Shown piece by piece: positions 35,564 to 43,762 of a DNA stretch of 64,000 nucleotides. Below the pieces are notes generated by a model. That model did not search any database and was not told the origin of the DNA. It saw only the letters and a list, made by a program, of their open reading frames with translations. Position 1 is the stretch's first letter, and every line of letters starts with the position of its first letter. Source of the DNA: Fibrobacterota bacterium (GTDB lineage: Bacteria; Fibrobacterota; Fibrobacteria; UBA5070); the NCBI GenBank assembly GCA_029557215.1, contig JAKPQQ010000237.1, positions 1-64,000 of the forward strand, in the 5' to 3' direction. Made by a program: the position numbers and the translations under genes.

Positions 35564-36289
35564 TCAGGTCAGGGTTTCGTCTTCCAGCAGCTTCCAGTCT
35601 TCCTTGGTCATTTCGTGCGCCTTCCACAGGTCGGGACGGCGCTCCATGGTCCAAAGCAGTTGCTGCTTGCGCTTCCACTTGCGGATGCGGTCGTGGTTCC
35701 CGGAAAGCAGCGCGTCGGGCACCTTGAGGCCGTTCCAGACTTCGGGTCGGGTGTACACGGGCCAGCCCAGCAAGGGCTCTTCGAAGCTGTCGGTGCGGGC
35801 CGAACCTTCGTCGCCCAGCACGCCGGGCAGCAGGCGCGTCACGGCGTCCAGGAACACCAGGCTCGCCATTTCGCCGCCCGAAAGCACGTAGTCGCCCACG
35901 GAAAATTCGTGGGTCACGTATTCGTAGCGGAACCGCTCGTCGATGCCCTTGTAGTGCCCGCAGATCAGCACGATTTCCGGCACTTCGGCCCATTCGCGCA
36001 CGTCGGATTGCGTGAGCGTCTTGCCGTGGGGGTGGGGATACACCACGGGAACGCCTTGGCGGCCCTCCAGGGCCTTCAGGAGCGAATCTTCCAGCGGCTG
36101 GGCGTGAAGCACCATGCCGGGTTCGCCACCGTACGGGTAGTCGTCCACGGCTCCGTAGCGGTTGAGCGGGAAATCGCGCAGGTTGTGCAGTCGCAGGTCG
36201 AACACGCCGGCTTTGGCGGCCTTGGCCGGAATCGAATGCTCCAGGGTGCGGAACATGTCCGGAAAGAGCGTGATGACATCGGCCCTCAC
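35564..36289 (-). CDS. trmD: tRNA (guanine-N1-)-methyltransferase TrmD
   Basis: 241 residues. The knotted SPOUT fold is shown by VITLFPDMF, GGEPGMVLHAQPLED, LICGHYKGIDERF and DYVLSGGEMASLVFLDAVTRLLPGVLG. It methylates G37 next to the anticodon to prevent frameshifting. The GTG at 36289 overlaps the rimM stop as GTGA. The order rpsP-rimM-trmD is the conserved one; rplS, which often follows, is missing here, since the next gene is the convergent GH43. Confidence 0.96.
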   Translation of the reverse strand: MRADVITLFPDMFRTLEHSIPAKAAKAGVFDLRLHNLRDFPLNRYGAVDDYPYGGEPGMVLHAQPLEDSLLKALEGRQGVPVVYPHPHGKTLTQSDVREWAEVPEIVLICGHYKGIDERFRYEYVTHEFSVGDYVLSGGEMASLVFLDAVTRLLPGVLGDEGSARTDSFEEPLLGWPVYTRPEVWNGLKVPDALLSGNHDRIRKWKRKQQLLWTMERRPDLWKAHEMTKEDWKLLEDETLT

Positions 36290-36813
36290 GAGAGGGCGTC
36301 CCACGACTCCTTGTCGACCCGCAGCAGCTTGGCGTCCAGATCGACGACGGGAGCCAACGGGCCTTCCAGCGGGAAGATCACCTGCTTGCCGGTCGCCGTC
36401 GTGACGGTGATCGACAGGGTGGGTAGATCGGCCAGACCGCGGCAGGTTCCCAGCACGGTTCCGGTTTCGTCGACCACGGGCAAGCCGATCAGGTCGGCTT
36501 CGATCCAGCCGTCTTCGGGGCGTTCGGCTTGTTCCGCGGGGACGCAGATCCAGCAGCCGTTGAGCAGACGCGCCGTCTCCGGATCGGAGATTCCCTCAAA
36601 CCGCAAACGCCACCCCGCAGGTTGCGGGATGGCCTCGACGATCCTACGGATTTCTTCGCGGACAGGGGACCAGAGAACCACCTCGCGCAACCGCCCCAGA
36701 CGTTCTGGATCCCAGCTGTGCGACTCCGCCTTCAGGTGCCCTTTCAGGCCATGCGGAGAGAGAAGTCTCCCGACCGCCACAAGACGATCGGGAAAGGTCT
36801 CGGAGGAAATCAG
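36286..36813 (-). CDS. rimM: Ribosome maturation factor RimM
   Basis: About 175 residues. AVGRLLSPHGLKGHLKAES opens the RimM N-terminal barrel, and the PRC-barrel follows (IEADLIGLPVVDETGTVLGTCRG). RimM helps assemble the head of the 30S subunit and binds S19. The only canonical start near the right place is GTG 36780, which would remove the first beta strand and has no ribosome site. CTG 36813 or ATT 36810, overlapping the rpsP stop and preceded by AAGGAAG, gives the normal N-terminus; I list the CTG. The start is therefore uncertain but the gene is not. Confidence 0.88.
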   Translation of the reverse strand: MISSETFPDRLVAVGRLLSPHGLKGHLKAESHSWDPERLGRLREVVLWSPVREEIRRIVEAIPQPAGWRLRFEGISDPETARLLNGCWICVPAEQAERPEDGWIEADLIGLPVVDETGTVLGTCRGLADLPTLSITVTTATGKQVIFPLEGPLAPVVDLDAKLLRVDKESWDALS

Positions 36814-37184
36814 GCTTCCTTGGCGTCCGCTGCGGCCTTGGCCAAAGCCTTCTTGGAGGCTTGAGGCTTCTTGGCCTTTTCGGTCTTGACGGTGTTGCCG
36901 ACCGTGGTCGGGTCCTGTCCGGCCATCACGGCTCCGTGCTTGGCGAGCAGTCCGTGGCGACGGAAGATCGACTTGACGGTGTCGGAGGGGGTGGCGCCCT
37001 TGGCCAGCCACTCGAGGATGGAAGTTTCCTTGAGCTGGATGGAAGCAGGGACGCTCAGGGGGTCGTAGGTACCGACTTCTTCCAGGAAGCGGCCGTCGCG
37101 CTTTTGCGTCGAATCGGCGACCATGATGCGGAAGTAGCTTCGGTTTTTGCGGCCGCCTCGCTGTAGGCGGAAGATCGTGGCCAT
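36810..37184 (-). CDS. rpsP: 30S ribosomal protein S16
   Basis: 124 residues. The S16 core is MATIFRLQRGGRKNRSYFRI to about residue 80, including VGTYDPL. The Ala/Lys-rich extension (TEKAKKPQASKKALAKAAAD) is longer than in E. coli, as in several phyla. AAAGGAC precedes the ATG at 37184. It heads the rpsP-rimM-trmD operon, divergent from murJ. Confidence 0.96.
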   Translation of the reverse strand: MATIFRLQRGGRKNRSYFRIMVADSTQKRDGRFLEEVGTYDPLSVPASIQLKETSILEWLAKGATPSDTVKSIFRRHGLLAKHGAVMAGQDPTTVGNTVKTEKAKKPQASKKALAKAAADAKEA

Positions 37185-37285
37185 GAGAGTGTCCTTTTCC
37201 TCGTATGAAAATCGAGGGGCGAAATGTATGAACCTGATCCCGACCCAGCAAGGGGCCCATTCCTGGGGTACGGGATTTCCTGGTC

Positions 37286-37293
37286 TAGATTTG
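37286..37293 (+). promoter_or_regulatory. TAnnTTTG -10-like box, murJ operon
   Basis: TAGATTTG, ten bases before the murJ ATG at 37304, without a Shine-Dalgarno sequence. Confidence 0.42.
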
Positions 37294-37303
37294 CGATGGA
37301 CCG

Positions 37304-38845
37304 ATGGAAACCGACACGCAAAAAGGGATGACCAGGGCCGCCCTGGTCCTGATGGCATCGACTCTCGCCAGCAGAGTTCTGGGCCTTGTCCGCGAGGCGC
37401 TGCTGGCCGCGCGACTGGGAACCGGAGTGGAAGCCGACGCCTACGCGACCGCTTTTCTGCTTCCCGACCTGGTGAACACGCTGCTGGCGGGCGGATTCCT
37501 GTCGCTGTCGTTCGTGCCTCTGTACATGCGCGCTTTGCGCGAGCGGGGCCAGATCCAGGCTTCGAGGTTTCTTTCTGCTGTTGCGCTGTTTTTGGCCACG
37601 GGCGGCCTGGTGGCGATCGGACTTTTGTGGATCTGGGCCGAACCTGCCCTCCTGTTGATGCAGCCCGGGCTCGCCGGCACGGTCGCCATGGAAAAATCGG
37701 TCCATCTCACACGCATCTTGCTGCCCGCACAGCTGTGTTTTCTGCTGGCAGGTGCTTGGAACGGCGTGCAATACGCGCATCGACGATTCCTGTATCCGGC
37801 CATGGCCCCCTTGGTCTACAACGTGGGCATCTTGGCGGGAGGATGGTTCCTGGCGCCCTGGATGGGCGCCGAGGGTTTTGCTTGGGGAGTGCTCGCGGGC
37901 GCCGTGGTCGGACATCTGATCCTGCAAGCCTGGGGGGTGTCCAGAACGGGTGCGGGCATGGTTTCCCCTGTCGGGGTATGGGCCGACTTGAAGGCGTTCC
38001 TGTGGCGATCCTTGCCTCTCATGCTGGGGCTCACCCTGGGTTTTTCCAGCGAATTCCTCTTGCGCCGCTTGTCGGGGTATCTGGGCACGGGCGCCGTCGC
38101 CGAGGCCAGCTACGCGTTCCGCTTGGTGATGGTGCTGGTGGCGTTGTTCGGGCAATCCACCGGTGTGGCGTCCTACCCCTACATGGTGGAGCTTGCCGGA
38201 GCGGGGGAATGGACCAAGCTGCAGGGGTTGATCAATCGAACCCTCAAGCAGCTGGTGGTGTTCCTGGTCCCGGTGTCGTTCCTGGCTTCCGTCTTCGCCC
38301 ACGACGTGGTCCGGTTGGCGTTCCAGCGCGGCCGGTTCGACGAAGCCGCGGTGGTGGCGGTGGCGCTGCCCTTGACCACCATGGTCTGGTGCGTCTTCCC
38401 GTGGTGCGTGCAGATCGTCCTGGCCAGGGCCATGTACGCGCGCGGCAAATTCTGGCTGGGCGCCGCTTTGGGGACTGTTTGCGTCCTGGTGGCGTGGCCC
38501 GCGTGGGCTTTCGCGATCGACCATCTGGGCAAGCGGGGGATCGGTCCGGGGCTCGTGTTCCTGGTCCTGGTGCAGGCGGCGGTGTTCTCGGTGGCCTGGC
38601 GCCGCGAGCCCGACGGGCGCGAGGCGTTCGCCGGCGTCGCCAAGTTGGGGTTGGAGGTGGCCCTGTTCTGCGCGGGGGCGAGCGCGGTCGGTTGGTGGAT
38701 CGGGCGGTTTCTGCCGGGGCCGGTTTCCGGCATCGCAGGAGCGTTCCTCGCAGGGGGACTTGTCGCGGGTGCCGCGATAATGAGACATTGGCCAGGAATC
38801 GATTCGATCTTGTCAAGACTCCGCACTAGATTTGGACGTACATGA
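37304..38845 (+). CDS. murJ: Lipid II flippase MurJ (MviN family)
   Basis: 513 residues and about 14 membrane helices. ASRVLGLVREALLAARLGTG at the N-terminus and FLLPDLVNTLLAGGFLSLSFVPLY are the MurJ signature; the functional Arg residues of the first helices are present. It moves the peptidoglycan precursor lipid II to the periplasmic face. It overlaps the next gene, a CHASE2 kinase, as ATGA, and starts a four-gene operon with an LpoA-like protein. That context suggests control of wall synthesis by phosphorylation. Confidence 0.95.
   Translation: METDTQKGMTRAALVLMASTLASRVLGLVREALLAARLGTGVEADAYATAFLLPDLVNTLLAGGFLSLSFVPLYMRALRERGQIQASRFLSAVALFLATGGLVAIGLLWIWAEPALLLMQPGLAGTVAMEKSVHLTRILLPAQLCFLLAGAWNGVQYAHRRFLYPAMAPLVYNVGILAGGWFLAPWMGAEGFAWGVLAGAVVGHLILQAWGVSRTGAGMVSPVGVWADLKAFLWRSLPLMLGLTLGFSSEFLLRRLSGYLGTGAVAEASYAFRLVMVLVALFGQSTGVASYPYMVELAGAGEWTKLQGLINRTLKQLVVFLVPVSFLASVFAHDVVRLAFQRGRFDEAAVVAVALPLTTMVWCVFPWCVQIVLARAMYARGKFWLGAALGTVCVLVAWPAWAFAIDHLGKRGIGPGLVFLVLVQAAVFSVAWRREPDGREAFAGVAKLGLEVALFCAGASAVGWWIGRFLPGPVSGIAGAFLAGGLVAGAAIMRHWPGIDSILSRLRTRFGRT
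38827..38834 (+). promoter_or_regulatory. TAnnTTTG -10-like box inside the 3' end of murJ
   Basis: TAGATTTG, seven bases before the kinase ATG at 38842. Because it lies in murJ it may be an internal promoter for the last three genes, or chance. Confidence 0.35.
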
Positions 38846-41031
38846 TCCGGAAGATCCTGGCCATCGCTTCGGGAATCGCCGTGCCACTCCTGGGATTGCT
38901 CCTGCTCTCCTTTGGTCTCGTGTCGACGGAAATCGGTTACTCGACGGCCCTGCACATGCTGGGCGCTTCTTCGCGTTCCGGCCGCGAGGGGGCCGCTCCC
39001 GTGGTGCTCGTCAGCATCGACAACGCCGCGCAGGACGCCGAAGGCCCTTGGCCGTGGCCGTCCGAGCGCATCGACGCCTTGGTGCGCTCCGTGGCCCAGG
39101 GTGGCGCCCGGGCGATCGTGCTCGACAAGTCGCTCTTTGCCGATCCGTTCCATTCGCCCACGCAGGCCTTGTGGAACGGGCTTCCGGGCGGAGTGCCCGT
39201 GGTGGTGCCTTCCAGGCTCCGTTCCGGTCCCGACGACTTCAGTTGCCGTCTGTGGCCCACGCCTTCCGGTGTTTCCGAGTCCGGATTCGGTCGCGTGGCC
39301 GTCCAAGATGTCCCTCAGGGCGTGCCTTGCGACGAACGCATCCTGGTGGGCGTGGATTCCCTTTCCGAAGACCAGGACATCCTTTCCTTGCCTCTGGTCT
39401 GGAACGACGGCCGCCATCTGGTGCCATCGCTGGCCTTGGCCGGCTTGCTCGCGTCCACGCCCAACGGCATTCCCGAAACCTGGTGGTCTTCCAAGGATCG
39501 ATCCATCTTGGCGGCGCACGGTTCGTTCAAGCTGGATGCCAAAGGGTGCTTGATGCTGCGGCCGCTGGGAGCGCCCGGGCAGGGCGTGCCCAACGTGAAC
39601 GCCGCCACCGCATTGGCGAGCCAGGCGGGAACCGATCTTTTCCAGGGGCGCGTGGTGGTGGTCGGAGTCACCTCCTCCAGTCTGGTTCCGTCCCTCGAAG
39701 TGCCGTTTTCGGCGCCGCTTGCCGGAAACCGTCTTCCGCGCGCAGAAGTCACGGCGACCCTCCTGCAAGGCTTGATGGACCAGGTCGTGGTGCGCGAACC
39801 GGCCTGGGGCAAGGCCATCGGCTGGTGCTTCCTGGTGCTCGTGGTGGGGCTGCTCGCCGTGGGGTTGCGTCATTCGCGTCGGCGCTGGACCCTGATCGCC
39901 TTGGCCGTGCTCACCGGTGCCGGGTTCGCCTGCTGGTGGATCGTGCTGCGGCTGGATCTCTGGTTCACGCCTCTTTCCATCGTGCTGCCTGCGATCGGTG
40001 CGGCGCTCAGCGTCCTGCTTTGGCCCAAGGAACACTTCAAGTCCCACTACAGGCCGCGTCGCGAATCGCCTTCCGTGGCGGGCCTGCCGCCGCGTCCGCC
40101 GGTGCGTTCTTCCGAGACCCAGCGCTATTCCATCACGCCGCCCGGCTCCAGCTCCACCCTGGAAATCCCCGTTTCCCAGCCGGGGGTCGACGGCCAGCTG
40201 CAGCGCGGGCCCGATGGCGAACTGCTGCGCCTTGGCCGTTACGTGGACCTCCAATCCATCGGAACCGGAGGCATGTGCAAGGTCTACGCCGCGCTCGATC
40301 CGGTCATGGACCGCAGGGTCGCCATCAAGATCCTGCGCGCCGATCGCACCAAAGGGCAGACCACCGAACAGCGATTCCTGCGCGAAGCGCGGATCGCCGG
40401 ATCGCTCCACCATCCCAACATCAACACCGTGTTCGATTTCGGGCAGGCCGAAGATCTCCTGTACCTGGTGCTGGAGTACGTGGAAGGCGAAACCCTCGCG
40501 CAGTGGGTCAAGGAGCACAACGGCGTGCGCGCCAAGGCCATCGTGCCGTGGGTCAGGCAGATCGCCGACGCCCTGGACACCGCCCACGCCTCGCAGGTCG
40601 TGCATCGCGACGTGAAACCGTCCAACTTCATGATCGTGCGCCAGAGCGGGGCCATCAAGCTCATGGATTTCGGGGTCGCCCGCACTCCCGACGTCACGCT
40701 CACTCAGGCCGGCACCACGGTGGGGACTCCCAACTACATGTCGCCCGAACAGCTCCAGGGCTCCAAGGTGGGGCCATCGTCGGACCTCTATTCCTTCGGG
40801 GTGGTGGTCTACCAAATCTTGTCGCAGCGCTTGCCGTTCCACGGCGAAGGTCTCACGGCCCTGTGCAGCGCCATCCTCAAGGGCAACTGCACCAAGTTGT
40901 CCGTCCACCGGCCGGATCTTGCCGGCACGGTGGAAAACGTGGTCCACAAGGCGTTCGCGGTGAAGGCGGAAGATCGCTTCGCGTCCGGAGCCGAATTCGC
41001 CGAGGCGTTCGAACGGGCGGTCCAGGGTTGA
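38842..41031 (+). CDS. CHASE2-domain Ser/Thr protein kinase
   Basis: 729 residues. One N-terminal membrane helix (about 6-30) and three more (about 335-400) flank an extracytoplasmic CHASE2 sensor domain (VVLVSIDNAAQDAEGPWPWPS, then ARAIVLDKSLF). The cytoplasmic Hanks kinase (about 470-725) is complete: GTGGMCKVY, VAIKIL, HRDVKPSN, MDFGVA, SPEQ. A Pro/Ser-rich juxtamembrane linker precedes it. It should sense an envelope signal and phosphorylate Ser/Thr. It is coupled to murJ upstream (ATGA) and to the LpoA-like gene downstream (TTGA). In actinobacteria MurJ is controlled by a Ser/Thr kinase, so MurJ is a reasonable candidate target; this is inference. Confidence 0.93.
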   Translation: MIRKILAIASGIAVPLLGLLLLSFGLVSTEIGYSTALHMLGASSRSGREGAAPVVLVSIDNAAQDAEGPWPWPSERIDALVRSVAQGGARAIVLDKSLFADPFHSPTQALWNGLPGGVPVVVPSRLRSGPDDFSCRLWPTPSGVSESGFGRVAVQDVPQGVPCDERILVGVDSLSEDQDILSLPLVWNDGRHLVPSLALAGLLASTPNGIPETWWSSKDRSILAAHGSFKLDAKGCLMLRPLGAPGQGVPNVNAATALASQAGTDLFQGRVVVVGVTSSSLVPSLEVPFSAPLAGNRLPRAEVTATLLQGLMDQVVVREPAWGKAIGWCFLVLVVGLLAVGLRHSRRRWTLIALAVLTGAGFACWWIVLRLDLWFTPLSIVLPAIGAALSVLLWPKEHFKSHYRPRRESPSVAGLPPRPPVRSSETQRYSITPPGSSSTLEIPVSQPGVDGQLQRGPDGELLRLGRYVDLQSIGTGGMCKVYAALDPVMDRRVAIKILRADRTKGQTTEQRFLREARIAGSLHHPNINTVFDFGQAEDLLYLVLEYVEGETLAQWVKEHNGVRAKAIVPWVRQIADALDTAHASQVVHRDVKPSNFMIVRQSGAIKLMDFGVARTPDVTLTQAGTTVGTPNYMSPEQLQGSKVGPSSDLYSFGVVVYQILSQRLPFHGEGLTALCSAILKGNCTKLSVHRPDLAGTVENVVHKAFAVKAEDRFASGAEFAEAFERAVQG

Positions 41032-42581
41032 TCCGTCCCGTCCCGCGCAATTCCTTCCAGTACTCGGGGTTCCCCTTGGTTTCCATCGCCACCTTGGCGC
41101 TTTCGCTCGCATCCGCGGTTTTTTCCAATTCCGTCGCCGAGCTCCGGCGGCTTCCGTCGGAAGACGCCCTTTCGCGACTGACGGACAGTTCCGAAGCGTC
41201 CGTGTTTCTGCGCGCCGAACAGACCCTGCGCGCGGGCCGTGCTGTCGAAGCCCTGGTGATCGCCCAGGGCTTCGAGGCTTCGTTTCCCGGGTCCGGCCTC
41301 GCGTTCCGGTCTCGCCTGATCGAAGCTTGGAGTTCCCTTGCGCTTGGCGACCATCGCCGCGGTTGCCGGATCCTGACCGAGGTCATGGCCGGAACCGATC
41401 GCGGCGCGGCGGTGCAGGCGCGCGAAACCCTGCGCGAATGGGCCAAGTCGGGCAAGCTCGCGCCGGAAGAACTGCTCGCCATCCCGTCCAGGCTTTCGGC
41501 GGGCGACACGTTGGCCTCCGAGCTGGCCGCCTCGTTCGCCAGCTTGGTGGGCAAGGATCCGCTGGTCGTGCTGCTTCCCGCCACCGGTCCGTACGCGCCC
41601 ATCGGCAAGCGCGTGGCCAAAGGGGCGATGCTCGCGGCCGAGGCGTCCGGCGTGAAGGCGGTGCTTCTGGACGAACCATCCGATCCGATCGAGGCCGCGT
41701 TGCTCGTGCGCGGCATGCTGCGGGTGGTCGTGCCGCGCGCGGTGGTCGGACCGTTGCTGTCCAACACGGCATCCTCCGTGGCCCAGGAAATGGCGCGTTG
41801 GGCCCCTAGCGTCCCTCTTTTGCTGCCCGCGGCGACCAGTCCCGGCGTGGCGAAACTTTCTCCGTCGGCCTGGCAGGTGAACGTCACGACCTCGCAGCAG
41901 GGGGTCGAGGCGGCCCGACGTGCCAGGAATTGTCTGAACGCCTCCGAAGCCTACGTGCTCTCGCCCAAAGGCGAGTTCGGCGAGACCGTGGCCGACGGGT
42001 TCGTGACGGAATTCGTCCGCTTGGGCGGCCGGATCGCCTGGCAGCGCGCCTACAACGCGGGCGCCACCGATTTCCGGACCGCCCTCGAAGCATTGAGGCG
42101 CACCGCCGCCGAGCTCGCGCGTCGTCGCGGCCAGGACACGACCAGGCTTTCTCCGGTGGTCTTTTCGCCGGGCGAAAACGCGACGGAAGCCGCCTCCATG
42201 GGCGGGCAGGCGTCCGCCATCGGCCTCAGGCCGCGTTGGATCGGGGCGTCGGGATGGCACTCCAGGCAGTTCCTGCTGGAAACCGCCGGCAGAATGGAAG
42301 GTGCGATCGTGGTCACCGACAACATTCCCGACGAATCCCGCACGGCCTGGAAGGCCTTCGCCCAGAAGTGGCGCGCCGCGGGAACCGATGTTCCCGACCG
42401 CCTCGCCGCGTTGGGTTGGGATGCCGCGCAACTGGCGCTGCAGCCCCGGATTCCGGCCGCAACCCATGCCGGAGCCCAGGCCGACATCCGGTTCGATCCG
42501 GTCGGGCGCAACAACGTCGAGGTCGGCGTGCTGCAGGTGGGAAAGAACGCCTTCGTCGCCCACGCCTGTACGGAAAAGTGA
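41028..42581 (+). CDS. LpoA-like/type 1 periplasmic-binding-fold protein
   Basis: 517 residues. A signal peptide (about 1-31) leads into a helical segment of TPR type (about 45-165) and then a Leu/Ile/Val-binding-protein fold (PLVVLLPATGPYAPIGKRVAKGAMLAAEA, about 183-500). TPR plus LIVBP is the architecture of LpoA, the periplasmic activator of penicillin-binding protein 1A, although no lipobox cysteine is evident. The TTG start overlaps the kinase stop (TTGA). It may detect or activate wall synthesis, or act as a solute-binding partner for the kinase. No ABC-transporter genes are next to it. Confidence 0.75.
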   Translation: MIRPVPRNSFQYSGFPLVSIATLALSLASAVFSNSVAELRRLPSEDALSRLTDSSEASVFLRAEQTLRAGRAVEALVIAQGFEASFPGSGLAFRSRLIEAWSSLALGDHRRGCRILTEVMAGTDRGAAVQARETLREWAKSGKLAPEELLAIPSRLSAGDTLASELAASFASLVGKDPLVVLLPATGPYAPIGKRVAKGAMLAAEASGVKAVLLDEPSDPIEAALLVRGMLRVVVPRAVVGPLLSNTASSVAQEMARWAPSVPLLLPAATSPGVAKLSPSAWQVNVTTSQQGVEAARRARNCLNASEAYVLSPKGEFGETVADGFVTEFVRLGGRIAWQRAYNAGATDFRTALEALRRTAAELARRRGQDTTRLSPVVFSPGENATEAASMGGQASAIGLRPRWIGASGWHSRQFLLETAGRMEGAIVVTDNIPDESRTAWKAFAQKWRAAGTDVPDRLAALGWDAAQLALQPRIPAATHAGAQADIRFDPVGRNNVEVGVLQVGKNAFVAHACTEK

Positions 42582-43729
42582 AGCTCCAGCTCCGCTGCGA
42601 ATCGCTCGCCACCGGCGGCAAGGCGGTGGCGCGCCACGAGGGGCGCGTGGTGTTCGTGGAAGGCGCCGCGCCGAACGAGACCGTGCTCGCCGAAGTCGTG
42701 GTCGACAAGGGGCGGTTCCTGGAAGCGCGCGTCCTGGAAATCATCGAGCCCTCCGCCGATCGTGTCCAGCCGCGCTGCCGGCATTTCGGGGACTGCGGCG
42801 GGTGCTCGTGGCAATATCTGTCGTACCCGGCCCAGCTTTCCGCCAAGAAGTCCATGCTGGAAGACGCGTTCCGTCGCCTGGGCAAACTCGGATCGTGGCC
42901 CGCGATCGAACTCGTCTCCGGGGAACCGTGGGGGTTCCGCAACCGCGCCCAGTTCCAGCCGCCGGAACGCGACGGCGCCTGGGGATTCTTCGCGGCGGGG
43001 TCGCGGCGCGCGGTGGCGCTCCAGGAGTGCCCCGTCCTCGCCGACGAACTCCAGGGTGCATGGGACGAGCTGGCCTCCCGTCGAAGCGATCCGTGGGCCG
43101 ACCGTCGCCAGCGCACGGTGTTCGCTTGGGGTGCGCAGGGACGCCGCTGGTTCCGCGGCCCCGGCGATCCGCCGGGCGAACCCGCCGAGGCCGTGGTGGG
43201 AAGCCGAGCGCTGAAGTTCGCCGTCGACGGATTCTTCCAGAGCAATCTCGCGTTGGTGCCGCGCATGGTGGAACTCGCCACCGGAGGCGCGCAGGGGACC
43301 GAGGCTTGGGACCTCTACGCCGGAGTGGGGTTGTTCGCGAGCCATCTGGAAGACCGATTCGGCACGGTCCATGCCGTGGAAAGCGACCCCCTCGCGGCCA
43401 AATGGGCGCCGGCCAATCTCGCCAAGGCGATCTACCACGACCTGCCGGTGGAACAGTGGCTGCTTTCCAGGCTGGAATCGGGGCGCACCGGGCCCGACCT
43501 CGCGGTGGTCGATCCGCCGCGACAAGGATTGACCGGCATCGCCCTGGAACGGCTGGTGGCCTGCAAGCCCAAGGCGTTGCGCTACGTGAGCTGCGGGCAC
43601 GACACCCTGGCCCGCGATCTCAAGGCCTTGGTCGGAGCGGGTTACGTCCTGGACAAGGTCTTTCTGCTGGATCTGTACCCCCACACGCCGCATCTGGAAG
43701 TGGTGGTGCATCTGTCGGCACCGGCATAG
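42578..43729 (+). CDS. rlmD: RlmD/TrmA-family RNA (uracil-5-)-methyltransferase
   Basis: 383 residues. A TRAM-like N-terminus, an iron-sulfur cysteine cluster (CRHFGDCGGC), the SAM site WDLYAGVGLF, the DPPRQG motif and YVSCGHDTLARDL with the catalytic cysteine are all present. It methylates C5 of a uridine in 23S rRNA or tRNA; the exact target within this family cannot be told from sequence. The GTG start overlaps the upstream stop as GTGA. It is the odd member of a wall-related operon. Confidence 0.9.
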   Translation: MKLQLRCESLATGGKAVARHEGRVVFVEGAAPNETVLAEVVVDKGRFLEARVLEIIEPSADRVQPRCRHFGDCGGCSWQYLSYPAQLSAKKSMLEDAFRRLGKLGSWPAIELVSGEPWGFRNRAQFQPPERDGAWGFFAAGSRRAVALQECPVLADELQGAWDELASRRSDPWADRRQRTVFAWGAQGRRWFRGPGDPPGEPAEAVVGSRALKFAVDGFFQSNLALVPRMVELATGGAQGTEAWDLYAGVGLFASHLEDRFGTVHAVESDPLAAKWAPANLAKAIYHDLPVEQWLLSRLESGRTGPDLAVVDPPRQGLTGIALERLVACKPKALRYVSCGHDTLARDLKALVGAGYVLDKVFLLDLYPHTPHLEVVVHLSAPA

Positions 43730-43762
43730 CGGGATCGGCAGGATCGCGGCTTCCGTCGCGAG

